Shown piece by piece: positions 15,764 through 22,849 of a DNA stretch of 33,942 bases. The notes beneath the pieces were generated by a model that searched no databases, had not been told where the DNA came from, and saw nothing but the letters and a program-made list of their open reading frames with translations. Both the position numbers and the translations under genes were made by a program. Each line of letters begins with the position of its first letter. Position 1 is the stretch's first letter. The DNA comes from an uncultured SAR86 cluster bacterium (GTDB taxonomy: Bacteria > Pseudomonadota > Gammaproteobacteria > Magnimaribacterales > D2472), in the NCBI GenBank assembly GCA_902515775.1, contig CABXVU010000013.1, positions 1 through 33,942 on the forward strand, read 5' to 3'.

Positions 15764-17054
15764 TCGCTTTTACAACATCGTACCAATTTCTTAAATCTTC
15801 TAAATATTCATCAAGCATTTGCTCTCCTTGATAACGAATATATTCTGATTCAACTTCTTCTGAAACATCACCAAATGGAGGAGCGCTTGAAATTATCTTT
15901 TTGATTAGTATCAAAATATGAGCTTGTTCATCAAACTCTATCAATTCACTGACTTCACCCTCCTCAAGGTCTAAAGCAATCTGAGTTAGCGAAGGTCCTA
16001 TGTATTCTCTGATTTTCATAGTAGGCAATATAGTATTTGGCAGTGTGATCACTTCATTTTCAGCAAGAGATTTTGCCTTTGCAAAATCTCCTGCAATTAA
16101 AAAATCTCTTGCCTTGATTGCAAGCTGTTTATTGTTTGATTTAAAACTTAACTTTATAAGATGAAGCTTTGGGCTTGGAGTAAAAAGATCTTCGTTAAGT
16201 GAATAAAAATTTTCTAAATCATTCTGAGAAATTGTTAATTCATTTGCATCTGAAATAATCGAACTGATCATCTTTTGTATGATAATGCTTCGAATCTCAG
16301 AATCATTCTCAATCATTCCAAGATCAATACCCCTCTGAATAAGAAGTTCCTCATCAATCATTCTTTCAAGGATATTTTCAGGATCAGAATCTATCAAACC
16401 TGTCTTTCTTGATTGCGCTATTGATTCTAAATACGACTGATATTTCTCTTTTGAAATTGCTCTCTCATCAATTTTAGCGACCCAATTTAATTGAGCGATA
16501 TCTACCTCTTTAATAAAACTCGACCCAATTATCAAAATAGAAATAATTCCACCAAGAAGAATCAAAGGGTGAATATCAAACTTCCATTGAAAAAAATATT
16601 TAGTTTTTTCTATTGAAGTTAAAGTCATCTTTATGTGATCAATATCATCCTCTAAATAAACTTCACCAATCGGTTCAAACCCAAATTCTTTATAAAAATT
16701 TAATAATCTATATTGAGCTGAGAGGCTAATATCATATTTAGGATACTTTAAAGCACAAAAATCAATGGCCATCTTAGTAAGAACTTTGCCCAAACCTTCT
16801 CTTCTGACACTTTCTTTGGTTAAAACTCTGCCAATTTCAGGACCATCATATCTTTGACCAGGTTTACCTACTCTCAAATAGCCGACTAGTTCAGAATCTT
16901 GATATGCAAGTAGATGATCACAGTCTTGATCTTTAAAATCGGCATCAATAAATGCACAATCTTGCTCAACAACAAAAACTTCCTGACGAAGATTCAATAG
17001 TCCATATAGCTCCTGTTTCGTGAGAGCAGAAAATGATTTCCATTTAAATTCCAT
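15753..17054 (-). CDS. Fusion of ElaA-like GNAT acetyltransferase and membrane-anchored PpiC/SurA-like peptidyl-prolyl isomerase
   Basis: A 433-residue protein with two unrelated parts in one open frame. Residues 1-145 match ElaA: LRQEVFVVEQDC near 22-33, the acetyl-CoA loop RREGLGK near 84-90, and the family ending FYKEFGF...YLEDDIDHIKM at 120-143. After a lysine-bearing linker comes a hydrophobic segment (162-179), then a SurA-N-like helical region (about 190-275) and a parvulin-like region (about 290-390), which should lie in the periplasm. Topology would be N-in/C-out. Canonical parvulin residues are only partly evident, so isomerase activity is uncertain. An in-frame ATG at 16628 (Met143) could start a separate 290-residue isomerase. 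The gene is followed, with an 11-base overlap, by a HupE/UreJ_2 gene. Confidence 0.75.
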   Translation of the reverse strand: MEFKWKSFSALTKQELYGLLNLRQEVFVVEQDCAFIDADFKDQDCDHLLAYQDSELVGYLRVGKPGQRYDGPEIGRVLTKESVRREGLGKVLTKMAIDFCALKYPKYDISLSAQYRLLNFYKEFGFEPIGEVYLEDDIDHIKMTLTSIEKTKYFFQWKFDIHPLILLGGIISILIIGSSFIKEVDIAQLNWVAKIDERAISKEKYQSYLESIAQSRKTGLIDSDPENILERMIDEELLIQRGIDLGMIENDSEIRSIIIQKMISSIISDANELTISQNDLENFYSLNEDLFTPSPKLHLIKLSFKSNNKQLAIKARDFLIAGDFAKAKSLAENEVITLPNTILPTMKIREYIGPSLTQIALDLEEGEVSELIEFDEQAHILILIKKIISSAPPFGDVSEEVESEYIRYQGEQMLDEYLEDLRNWYDVVKANEL

Positions 17055-17060
17055 GCTGAG

Positions 17061-17066
17061 ATTATA
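17061..17066 (-). promoter_or_regulatory. -10 box of the ElaA-PpiC fusion gene, probably leaderless
   Basis: A perfect TATAAT reads on the minus strand at 17066-17061, six bases before the ATG at 17054. Transcription would start on or next to the A of the ATG. No Shine-Dalgarno sequence is seen before this start. The -35 position 17 bases away is AAGATT, which is weak. Confidence 0.5.
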
Positions 17067-17080
17067 TTGGTTTTATTGCG

Positions 17081-17086
17081 TATAAT
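17081..17086 (+). promoter_or_regulatory. -10 box of the glutathione peroxidase gene
   Basis: A perfect TATAAT on the plus strand, preceded by TGCG and followed by a predicted start near 17093. This leaves a leader of about 18 bases containing AGAGGAG, a strong ribosome-binding site seven bases before the ATG at 17111. The -35 region (around 17058-17063, GAGATT) is weak and overlaps the opposing -10 box at 17061-17066. Confidence 0.5.
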
Positions 17087-17110
17087 CTTAACTCAAAAGA
17101 GGAGATAAAT

Positions 17111-17590
17111 ATGAGTGAGTTATTCAACATAAGTGTCAAAGACATAGATATGAATTTAGTTGATTTAAGTTCCTATGAAGGCAAAACATTGTTAATTGTT
17201 AATGTAGCTAGTAAGTGCGGCTTTACTCCCCAATACAAAGATCTGCAAAACCTATATGAGAAATATCAAGATCAAGGATTAGAAGTGTTAGGCTTCCCAT
17301 GTAATCAATTTGGCGCTCAAGAGCCTGGAACGAATGAAGAAGTGAAATCATTTTGTGATCTTAATTACAATGTTTCATTCAAGATGTTCGATAAAATCGA
17401 TGTAAACGGATCAGATGCTAGCCCTTTATTTAAATTTCTTAAACATGAATCTCCTGGAATCATGGGCACAGAAGCAATTAAATGGAATTTTACTAAATTC
17501 CTTGTTAATAAAGATGGTCAGGTAATTAAAAGATTTGCTCCCAAAGATGGTGAATCAGAGATTGAATCCGAATTACAAAAAATCTTATAA
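17111..17590 (+). CDS. Glutathione peroxidase family (cysteine, thioredoxin-dependent type)
   Basis: A 159-residue thiol peroxidase that reduces hydroperoxides in the cytoplasm. The peroxidatic Cys36 is in VASKCGFTPQY, the second conserved region GFPCNQFGAQEPG is at 61-73 with Gln70, and Trp125-Asn126 in KWNFTKF complete the catalytic tetrad. Cys82 (FCDLNY) matches the resolving cysteine of Cys-type enzymes that use thioredoxin. The codon for residue 36 is TGC, so this is not a selenoprotein. Normal length. It is a single-gene unit with its own promoter, divergent from the ElaA-PpiC gene and convergent with rimI, one base separating the two stop codons. Confidence 0.93.
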   Translation: MSELFNISVKDIDMNLVDLSSYEGKTLLIVNVASKCGFTPQYKDLQNLYEKYQDQGLEVLGFPCNQFGAQEPGTNEEVKSFCDLNYNVSFKMFDKIDVNGSDASPLFKFLKHESPGIMGTEAIKWNFTKFLVNKDGQVIKRFAPKDGESEIESELQKIL

Positions 17591-17591
17591 G

Positions 17592-18032
17592 TTAAATTAT
17601 TAAACTCATCAAAAGAGCGTCCTCTTTTTCAGGCTTACTGTAGTAATCCTGTCGTATGGCATCTTTATAAAATCCATTTTTTTTATATAGATTAATAGCA
17701 ACTAAATTTGAAACCCTTACTTCAAGGTTAATGACTTTTACCCCAACAGCTTTGTTTTGAAGAATAACTTGTTTTAAAAGTTTGTCGCCCAGGCCCTTTC
17801 GATGATATACAGGATCAATTGCAATATTTAGTAAATGTGATTCAGGAATTATTGGTGAATAGATAGCAAAACCTATTATTGTCTCAGCATGCTCAAGCAC
17901 TGTTGAATAATGCCCAACCTCCATGGATGAAATAAATTGAGCTTTTGTCCAAGGCATAAGATTAGTAGAGTTTTCAATCTCTACAATAGATTCAATATCA
18001 TCCGAACTAGCAGGTCTAATTTTGGTTTGCAT
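17592..18032 (-). CDS. rimI: Ribosomal protein S18 alanine N-acetyltransferase
   Basis: A 146-residue GNAT enzyme that acetylates the N-terminal alanine of ribosomal protein S18. The N-terminal PASSDDIESIVEIE, the PWTKAQF segment near 27-33, the acetyl-CoA loop HRKGLGDKLL at 78-87, and EVRVSNLVAINLYKKNGF near 103-120 are typical of RimI. Its ATG overlaps the TAA of the probable holD gene by one base; holD-rimI is the standard gammaproteobacterial pair, which supports both calls. Confidence 0.87.
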   Translation of the reverse strand: MQTKIRPASSDDIESIVEIENSTNLMPWTKAQFISSMEVGHYSTVLEHAETIIGFAIYSPIIPESHLLNIAIDPVYHRKGLGDKLLKQVILQNKAVGVKVINLEVRVSNLVAINLYKKNGFYKDAIRQDYYSKPEKEDALLMSLII

Positions 18033-18466
18033 TAGGTTGCTTGCAAAGGCTTAAGTTTTTGCCAAAGAGTTTTTTTTAAATTTGAATCAATGAGCATCTC
18101 TTCTAATGAGGGAGAAGTTATTGCATTAAATGATATAGAGGATTCTATTGAACTTGAAAATATTATGATTGCCTTTAAGTTTTCACTCTCAGAAAACTGA
18201 AGAATTTCTATAGGCTGCTTATTGGAGGTCAAAAAAGCTCCCATTGTTGCTGAGGCACTTGGTCCACGAATGGAGTCAACTATAGCTTCTAGCAACTTCA
18301 TTTCTTTTTCAGAGTAATCATCTACAGAATTAGCATGTAGTGTTAGAATATTGTCCTTTTTAAAGAAGAAGATTCTTGTTTCATCATTAGATTGATGTTT
18401 ATTTGAATCTCCAAAAAGAGGAATACCAATTTTAGATAAAATAAATTGAGATTTGTTTGATAGCAT
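18032..18466 (-). CDS. holD: Probable DNA polymerase III psi subunit (HolD-like)
   Basis: A 144-residue protein from the ATG at 18466. The evidence for HolD is position directly upstream of rimI, suitable length, an N-terminal SKIGIPLFG segment recalling the LGI-x-xW region that binds SSB or the clamp loader, and a C-terminal SPSLEEMLIDSNLKKTLWQKL that parallels the SPALTDLRANP...ALWQQI ending of E. coli psi. Psi is poorly conserved, so the call is moderate. An in-frame ATG at 18505 would give 13 more residues but run past the divergent leuA start; MLSNKSQF fits better. Psi links the clamp loader to single-stranded DNA-binding protein at the replication fork. Confidence 0.65.
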   Translation of the reverse strand: MLSNKSQFILSKIGIPLFGDSNKHQSNDETRIFFFKKDNILTLHANSVDDYSEKEMKLLEAIVDSIRGPSASATMGAFLTSNKQPIEILQFSESENLKAIIIFSSSIESSISFNAITSPSLEEMLIDSNLKKTLWQKLKPLQAT

Positions 18467-18476
18467 CACAAAAGCA

Positions 18477-20150
18477 ATGATGAAAGATTTAATTAAAAAA
18501 TACAAACCTTTTGAGCCTATTCCATTGAAAGGAAGGCAATGGCCAAATACGGTTATTCAAGCAGCACCACGTTGGTGCTCAGTTGATCTTCGCGATGGAA
18601 ATCAAGCTCTTATTGAACCCATGGGTCATGAGAGAAAAAAACGTATGTTTAAACTTTTATGTGATCTAGGATTCAAAGAAATTGAAGTAGGTTTTCCAGC
18701 TGCTTCTGAGACTGACTTTGAATTTGTAAGATGGTTAATTGAAGAAAAGCAAATTCCCTCAGATGTCACAATACAAGTATTAACTCAAGCAAGGGATCAC
18801 ATTATAGAAAGAACTTTCGAATCACTTGAGGGAGCATCACAAGCTATAGTGCATTTTTATAACTCGACTTCCACGCTGCAAAGAAAAGTAGTTTTTGATC
18901 AAGATAAATCTGGAATAAAAAAAATAGCAACTGATGGAGCAAAGCTTATAAAAAAACTCGCGTTGAGTCAAAGGGAAACAAAATGGTCTTTTGAATACTC
19001 TCCAGAAAGCTTTACAGGTACTGAGCTTGATTATGCTGCAGAGGTTTGTGATTCTGTAGTCGATATTTTAAAAGATGCAACATCTGAAAAAATCATTATC
19101 AATCTGCCAGCGACAGTTGAAATGGCAACACCAAATGTATACGGTGACCAAATTGAATGGATGAATGAAAATTTAGAAAATCGAGAAAGTATTTGTCTCT
19201 CTTTACATCCTCACAATGATCGTGGAACTGCAGTAGCAGCCTCTGAATTTGGATTGATGGCAGGCGCTGATAGAGTTGAAGGGACATTATTTGGTAATGG
19301 AGAAAGAACTGGCAACGTTGATATTGTCACTATTGCATTAAACCTGCTTACTCAAGGCATTGATCCTGAGCTTGATTTTTCCGATATTAACTCTGTAATT
19401 AGGGAGGTTGAGTACTGCAATCAACTTCCTGTTCATCCAAGACATCCATATGCTGGTGATTTGGTTTTTACAGCTTTCTCGGGATCTCATCAAGATGCAA
19501 TTAAAAAAGGTCTTGGTGCTCTAGAAAAGTCAAATCAATTAGAATGGGAAGTACCATATCTCCCTATTGATCCTGCAGATCTTGGAAGATCATACGAAGC
19601 TGTTGTAAGAATAAATTCTCAATCAGGAAAAGGTGGAGTTTCTTTTATCCTTGAAAAGGATCATGGTGTCTCTCTCCCACGAAGACTGCAAATCAACCTT
19701 AGTCAAAAAGTACAAAAAGTAGCTGAGGATACTGGTAAGGAAGTAATATCCAGGGATATTTGGAAAGTATTTGAAGAAAATTATATTTCTGTTTCTGGTA
19801 GACTCAAGCTTCTAAATTATGCCCTATCGTCAACTGAGGACTCTTCTGGCAATACTTCAGATCAAGTTGAGATTTCTTTAGAAGATAAAAATAAAAAAGT
19901 TAATCTTACAGGTATCGGTGGAGGCCCAATTGAGGCTTTTATATCCTCAATAAATAAGTACTTTTCAACATCTATTTCTGTTTCAGACTATCACCAGCAA
20001 TCAGTTACCTCTGGTGCTGACGCAAAAGCAGCTGCATTTATTGAGCTTACTATTGATGGAAAGAATGAATGGGGTGCAGGTATAGATGGCAATACAACAA
20101 AAGCTTCTTTTCAAGCCATTATCTCAGGGCTGAACAAGCTAATTACTTAA
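18477..20150 (+). CDS. leuA: 2-isopropylmalate synthase, long (LeuA2/yeast-type) form
   Basis: Condenses acetyl-CoA with 2-oxoisovalerate in the first committed step of leucine synthesis. The protein has 557 residues from the ATG at 18477 (ATG codons at 18480 and 18453 are alternatives). KYKPFEPI...WPN and WCSVDLRDGNQAL near the start are diagnostic of the long subfamily (TIGR00970 type). The metal-binding LHPHNDRGTAVAASE and the GNGERTGNVD segment follow, and a C-terminal LeuA regulatory domain (about the last 130 residues, GIGGGPIEAFI) should bind leucine. No other leu genes are adjacent. It is divergent from holD with 10 bases between start codons, and its stop overlaps the crotonase gene end by eight bases. 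Confidence 0.9.
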   Translation: MMKDLIKKYKPFEPIPLKGRQWPNTVIQAAPRWCSVDLRDGNQALIEPMGHERKKRMFKLLCDLGFKEIEVGFPAASETDFEFVRWLIEEKQIPSDVTIQVLTQARDHIIERTFESLEGASQAIVHFYNSTSTLQRKVVFDQDKSGIKKIATDGAKLIKKLALSQRETKWSFEYSPESFTGTELDYAAEVCDSVVDILKDATSEKIIINLPATVEMATPNVYGDQIEWMNENLENRESICLSLHPHNDRGTAVAASEFGLMAGADRVEGTLFGNGERTGNVDIVTIALNLLTQGIDPELDFSDINSVIREVEYCNQLPVHPRHPYAGDLVFTAFSGSHQDAIKKGLGALEKSNQLEWEVPYLPIDPADLGRSYEAVVRINSQSGKGGVSFILEKDHGVSLPRRLQINLSQKVQKVAEDTGKEVISRDIWKVFEENYISVSGRLKLLNYALSSTEDSSGNTSDQVEISLEDKNKKVNLTGIGGGPIEAFISSINKYFSTSISVSDYHQQSVTSGADAKAAAFIELTIDGKNEWGAGIDGNTTKASFQAIISGLNKLIT

Positions 20151-20916
20151 AGTTAGGTGCGCGCTTTTCTAAGAAAGCTTTAACGCCCTCCATGTTTTCG
20201 TCAGACCCAAAAATATTATTTTGAACCTCTGCCTCAGCTTTAAATGTTTCGTCATATGATTGAGTAATTGAATCATTCATTAGTTTTTTTGTGAGTGATA
20301 ATGCCTGAGGTGATCGTTTAGATAAATGCTCTGCCCATTTTTTTGTCTCAGATGATAATGCATCTAATTCCACTACTTTGTTAGCAATACCCATGCATAA
20401 ACAATCAGCAGAAGATATTTTTTTTGCCTCAATTGCAAATTCTAAAGCTCTTGCATATCCAATGGCTCTTGTTAATAGGAAGCTAAGCCCGCCATCTGGA
20501 ACTAATGCAATATTGCTAAACACAGACATGATATATGAGTCTTTGGCCATGATTCTTAAGTCACATGCCATAGCCAATGCGGCACCAATACCTGCAGCAG
20601 CACCGTTTATTGAACCAATAACTGGTTTTGGCATTTCAATAATGTTCTTTAAAAATGGATAATAGCCACGTAACAAAGCATCTTTGGTATCAGACCAGGA
20701 CGCATCTCTTTCAGTTAAGTCGGCACCGGCAGAAAAGCCTCTACCTTCTCCAGTTATAACTAAAACTCTAATTTGAGAGTCATTTTTTACCTTTTCAGTA
20801 GCATCTCCCATATCCCACACAAGCTGCTCATTGAAGGCATTCATCATTTTTGGTCGATTAATAGTGAGTGTTGCTACTCTATTCTCAACTTCTAAGCTAA
20901 TGGTTTTATAACTCAT
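20143..20916 (-). CDS. Enoyl-CoA hydratase/isomerase (crotonase) family
   Basis: A 257-residue crotonase-fold enzyme acting on acyl-CoA thioesters. The first oxyanion-hole segment GEGRGFSAGADL is at 57-67 and the second, INGAAAGIGAALAMACDLRI, is near 103-122. At the usual catalytic-glutamate position it has VPDGGLSFLL (Asp141), as in isomerase-like members, and the other glutamate site near 120 (ACDL) is not glutamate, so hydratase activity is not assured. The ATG has a good AGGAG. It follows tilS by 21 bases at the downstream end of the envelope cluster and may be carried along by that transcription. Confidence 0.87.
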   Translation of the reverse strand: MSYKTISLEVENRVATLTINRPKMMNAFNEQLVWDMGDATEKVKNDSQIRVLVITGEGRGFSAGADLTERDASWSDTKDALLRGYYPFLKNIIEMPKPVIGSINGAAAGIGAALAMACDLRIMAKDSYIMSVFSNIALVPDGGLSFLLTRAIGYARALEFAIEAKKISSADCLCMGIANKVVELDALSSETKKWAEHLSKRSPQALSLTKKLMNDSITQSYDETFKAEAEVQNNIFGSDENMEGVKAFLEKRAPNFK

Positions 20917-20937
20917 ACTTTTCTCCTGATTGATTAA

Positions 20938-21903
20938 TTATTTCTTATTTAAGATTAAATCGCCATCAGAAAAAGTTAAAAAAGCACTCTTTTGATCATT
21001 ATCTGCTCTTGACCAATTAACCTGAGTCATTTGGCTTGGTTTTGAAAAAATAAATGCTTTTAAAATTTCTCTAATTATCTTTTTATTTGGCATTGCCAAA
21101 TTATTAGCTTTAATCCAAAATCTGATAATCTCTGTACAAATTTCTTCATCTAGATCTAGCAAGAATTTTCTCTCTAATTTAGAACCTTTAATATTTTCTC
21201 CGAATTGTCTCTCGATTAAATAATCATGAGCGAACTTATGTTTCGCAACTAAATCAGCTGTTTTTTGAATTTGTGTGCTTGCATTAGGCCATCGACTTAA
21301 AGTTGTTTTAAGAACTTCATTACGAATAAAATTACGATCCTGATTGGCCTCAAAGTTACTATTATCGGTCACAAAGTCAATGTTTTGAGAAGATAAATAT
21401 TCAGATAGTTGAGATTTAGTGTAGCCTAGCCATGGCCTTAAAAGCATGCCTTTTCCTAACTTACGTTTTTTTACTGGGCCTTGTAGGCCGTCAAGACCAG
21501 TCCCTCGAAAAAGTCGATATAAAACTGTTTCAGCAACATCATCTGCATGATGAGCCATTAATAACTGATCATTTTTTTGAAGTACTGTTTTAAAAATACT
21601 ATATCTTGCATTTCGAGCTGCTGATTCAAGACCAGATTTTTTTGTATTTATATTTACGACGTGGCTTTGAAAATTAATATTTCTATCTTTGCAGAATTTT
21701 CTGCAATGATCTTCCCATAAATCAGAGTTTTTATTTAACGAGTGATTTACATGAATTGCTGAAAGCCTTGCATGGAAGTGCTCTTCAAGATTTAACTTAT
21801 AACAAAAGTGTAAAAGCGCAGAAGAATCTCCACCTCCACTAAAGGCAACTATTACATTTTTATTAGTATCAACTAGATCAAAAAAAGATTCTGGATCAAA
21901 CAA
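20938..21903 (-). CDS. tilS: tRNA(Ile)-lysidine synthase
   Basis: Modifies C34 of the AUA-reading isoleucine tRNA to lysidine with ATP and lysine. The N-type ATP pyrophosphatase loop SGGGDSSALL is at 22-31; SAARNARYS, MAHHADDVAETVLYRLFRGTGLDG, LRPWLGYTKSQL and DNSNFEANQDRNFIRNEVL follow. At 321 residues it is much shorter than the E. coli enzyme (432) and seems to lack most of the C-terminal domain. The only near start is TTG at 21903, supported by GGAG six bases upstream inside the end of accA. It is in the usual place after accA. Confidence 0.9.
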   Translation of the reverse strand: MFDPESFFDLVDTNKNVIVAFSGGGDSSALLHFCYKLNLEEHFHARLSAIHVNHSLNKNSDLWEDHCRKFCKDRNINFQSHVVNINTKKSGLESAARNARYSIFKTVLQKNDQLLMAHHADDVAETVLYRLFRGTGLDGLQGPVKKRKLGKGMLLRPWLGYTKSQLSEYLSSQNIDFVTDNSNFEANQDRNFIRNEVLKTTLSRWPNASTQIQKTADLVAKHKFAHDYLIERQFGENIKGSKLERKFLLDLDEEICTEIIRFWIKANNLAMPNKKIIREILKAFIFSKPSQMTQVNWSRADNDQKSAFLTFSDGDLILNKK

Positions 21904-21904
21904 A

Positions 21905-22849
21905 TCAAGCTCCGATTTTAAGCAAACGTTGATAACGTCTTTGAAGTAACTCCTCTTGAGAGAATTTCGATAACTCAGCTATATTTGTTAATAATGATAG
22001 TTTAATACTTGCAGAAATCGTATCGTAATCTTGGTGAGCTCCTCCAATAGGCTCGGTAATTATCTCGTCGACTATGCCTATTTTTTTAAGATCATTTGCT
22101 CCCACCTTCATGGCTTCAGCTGCTTGAGGAGCTTTCTCTGATTCTCGCCAAACTATTGACGCACATGCTTCAGGTGATGCAACTGAATAAGTACCGTACT
22201 CTAAAATAGCAACATGATCGCCTACACCCAATGCTAAAGCTCCTCCTGATCCACCTTCACCTGAAACAACAACTAGAATTTTAGTTTTCAAACTAGACAT
22301 AACAGCTAGATTTCTAGCAATTGCTTCACTTTGTCCCCTTTCCTCACCCTCCACGCCTGGATAAGCTCCTGCAGTATCAATGAAAGTGATGACTGGCATA
22401 TTAAATTGCTCAGCAAGTTGCATTAATCTTTTAGCTTTTCTGTAGCCCTCTGGTTGAGGCATTCCAAAGTTTCTTCTAATTTTTTCTTCCGTATCTCGCC
22501 CTTTTTCATGGCCAATAATCATGACAGGCATACCTTCTAATTTTGCGATACCTCCTACTAATGAGGCATCATCTGCAAATTGACGGTCACCATGAAGTTC
22601 CTCGAATTCATCAAAGATTCTCACAATAAAATCAAGTGTATGCGGCCTTGCTGGATGACGAGCAACTTGCACTTTTTCCCAGGTAGTCAATTTAGAATAT
22701 ATTTTCTTTGTCAGTACCACTTTTTTTGACTTTAACTTATCTATTTGAGGTAAGAGTTCTGGATTGTCTGATGCAGCCAATTTTAATGCTGCAATTTTCT
22801 CTGCAACTTCAGCTATTGGTTTCTCAAATTCTAAAATATTAATAGTCAT
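21905..22849 (-). CDS. accA: Acetyl-CoA carboxylase carboxyltransferase subunit alpha
   Basis: One of the two carboxyltransferase subunits that move CO2 from carboxybiotin to acetyl-CoA, giving malonyl-CoA for fatty acid synthesis. The 314-residue length is normal. Visible landmarks are the [11 protein letters not shown] segment near 64, [11 protein letters not shown] near 85, [23 protein letters not shown] near 120, [16 protein letters not shown] near 155 and the oxyanion-type [15 protein letters not shown] near 200. Its ATG overlaps the dnaE stop by one base (TAATG). dnaE-accA-tilS is the conserved gammaproteobacterial arrangement. Confidence 0.95.
   Translation of the reverse strand: MTINILEFEKPIAEVAEKIAALKLAASDNPELLPQIDKLKSKKVVLTKKIYSKLTTWEKVQVARHPARPHTLDFIVRIFDEFEELHGDRQFADDASLVGGIAKLEGMPVMIIGHEKGRDTEEKIRRNFGMPQPEGYRKAKRLMQLAEQFNMPVITFIDTAGAYPGVEGEERGQSEAIARNLAVMSSLKTKILVVVSGEGGSGGALALGVGDHVAILEYGTYSVASPEACASIVWRESEKAPQAAEAMKVGANDLKKIGIVDEIITEPIGGAHQDYDTISASIKLSLLTNIAELSKFSQEELLQRRYQRLLKIGA

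Noticed and set aside
17111-17590. Possible selenocysteine in glutathione peroxidase
   Set aside because: The active-site codon at residue 36 is TGC, an ordinary cysteine.
18467-18505. N-terminal extension of the HolD-like protein to 18505
   Set aside because: Overlaps the divergent leuA start and adds a hydrophobic stretch foreign to psi subunits.
20378-20662. 94-codon open frame on the plus strand
   Set aside because: Antisense to the core of the crotonase gene, whose motifs are clear on the other strand.
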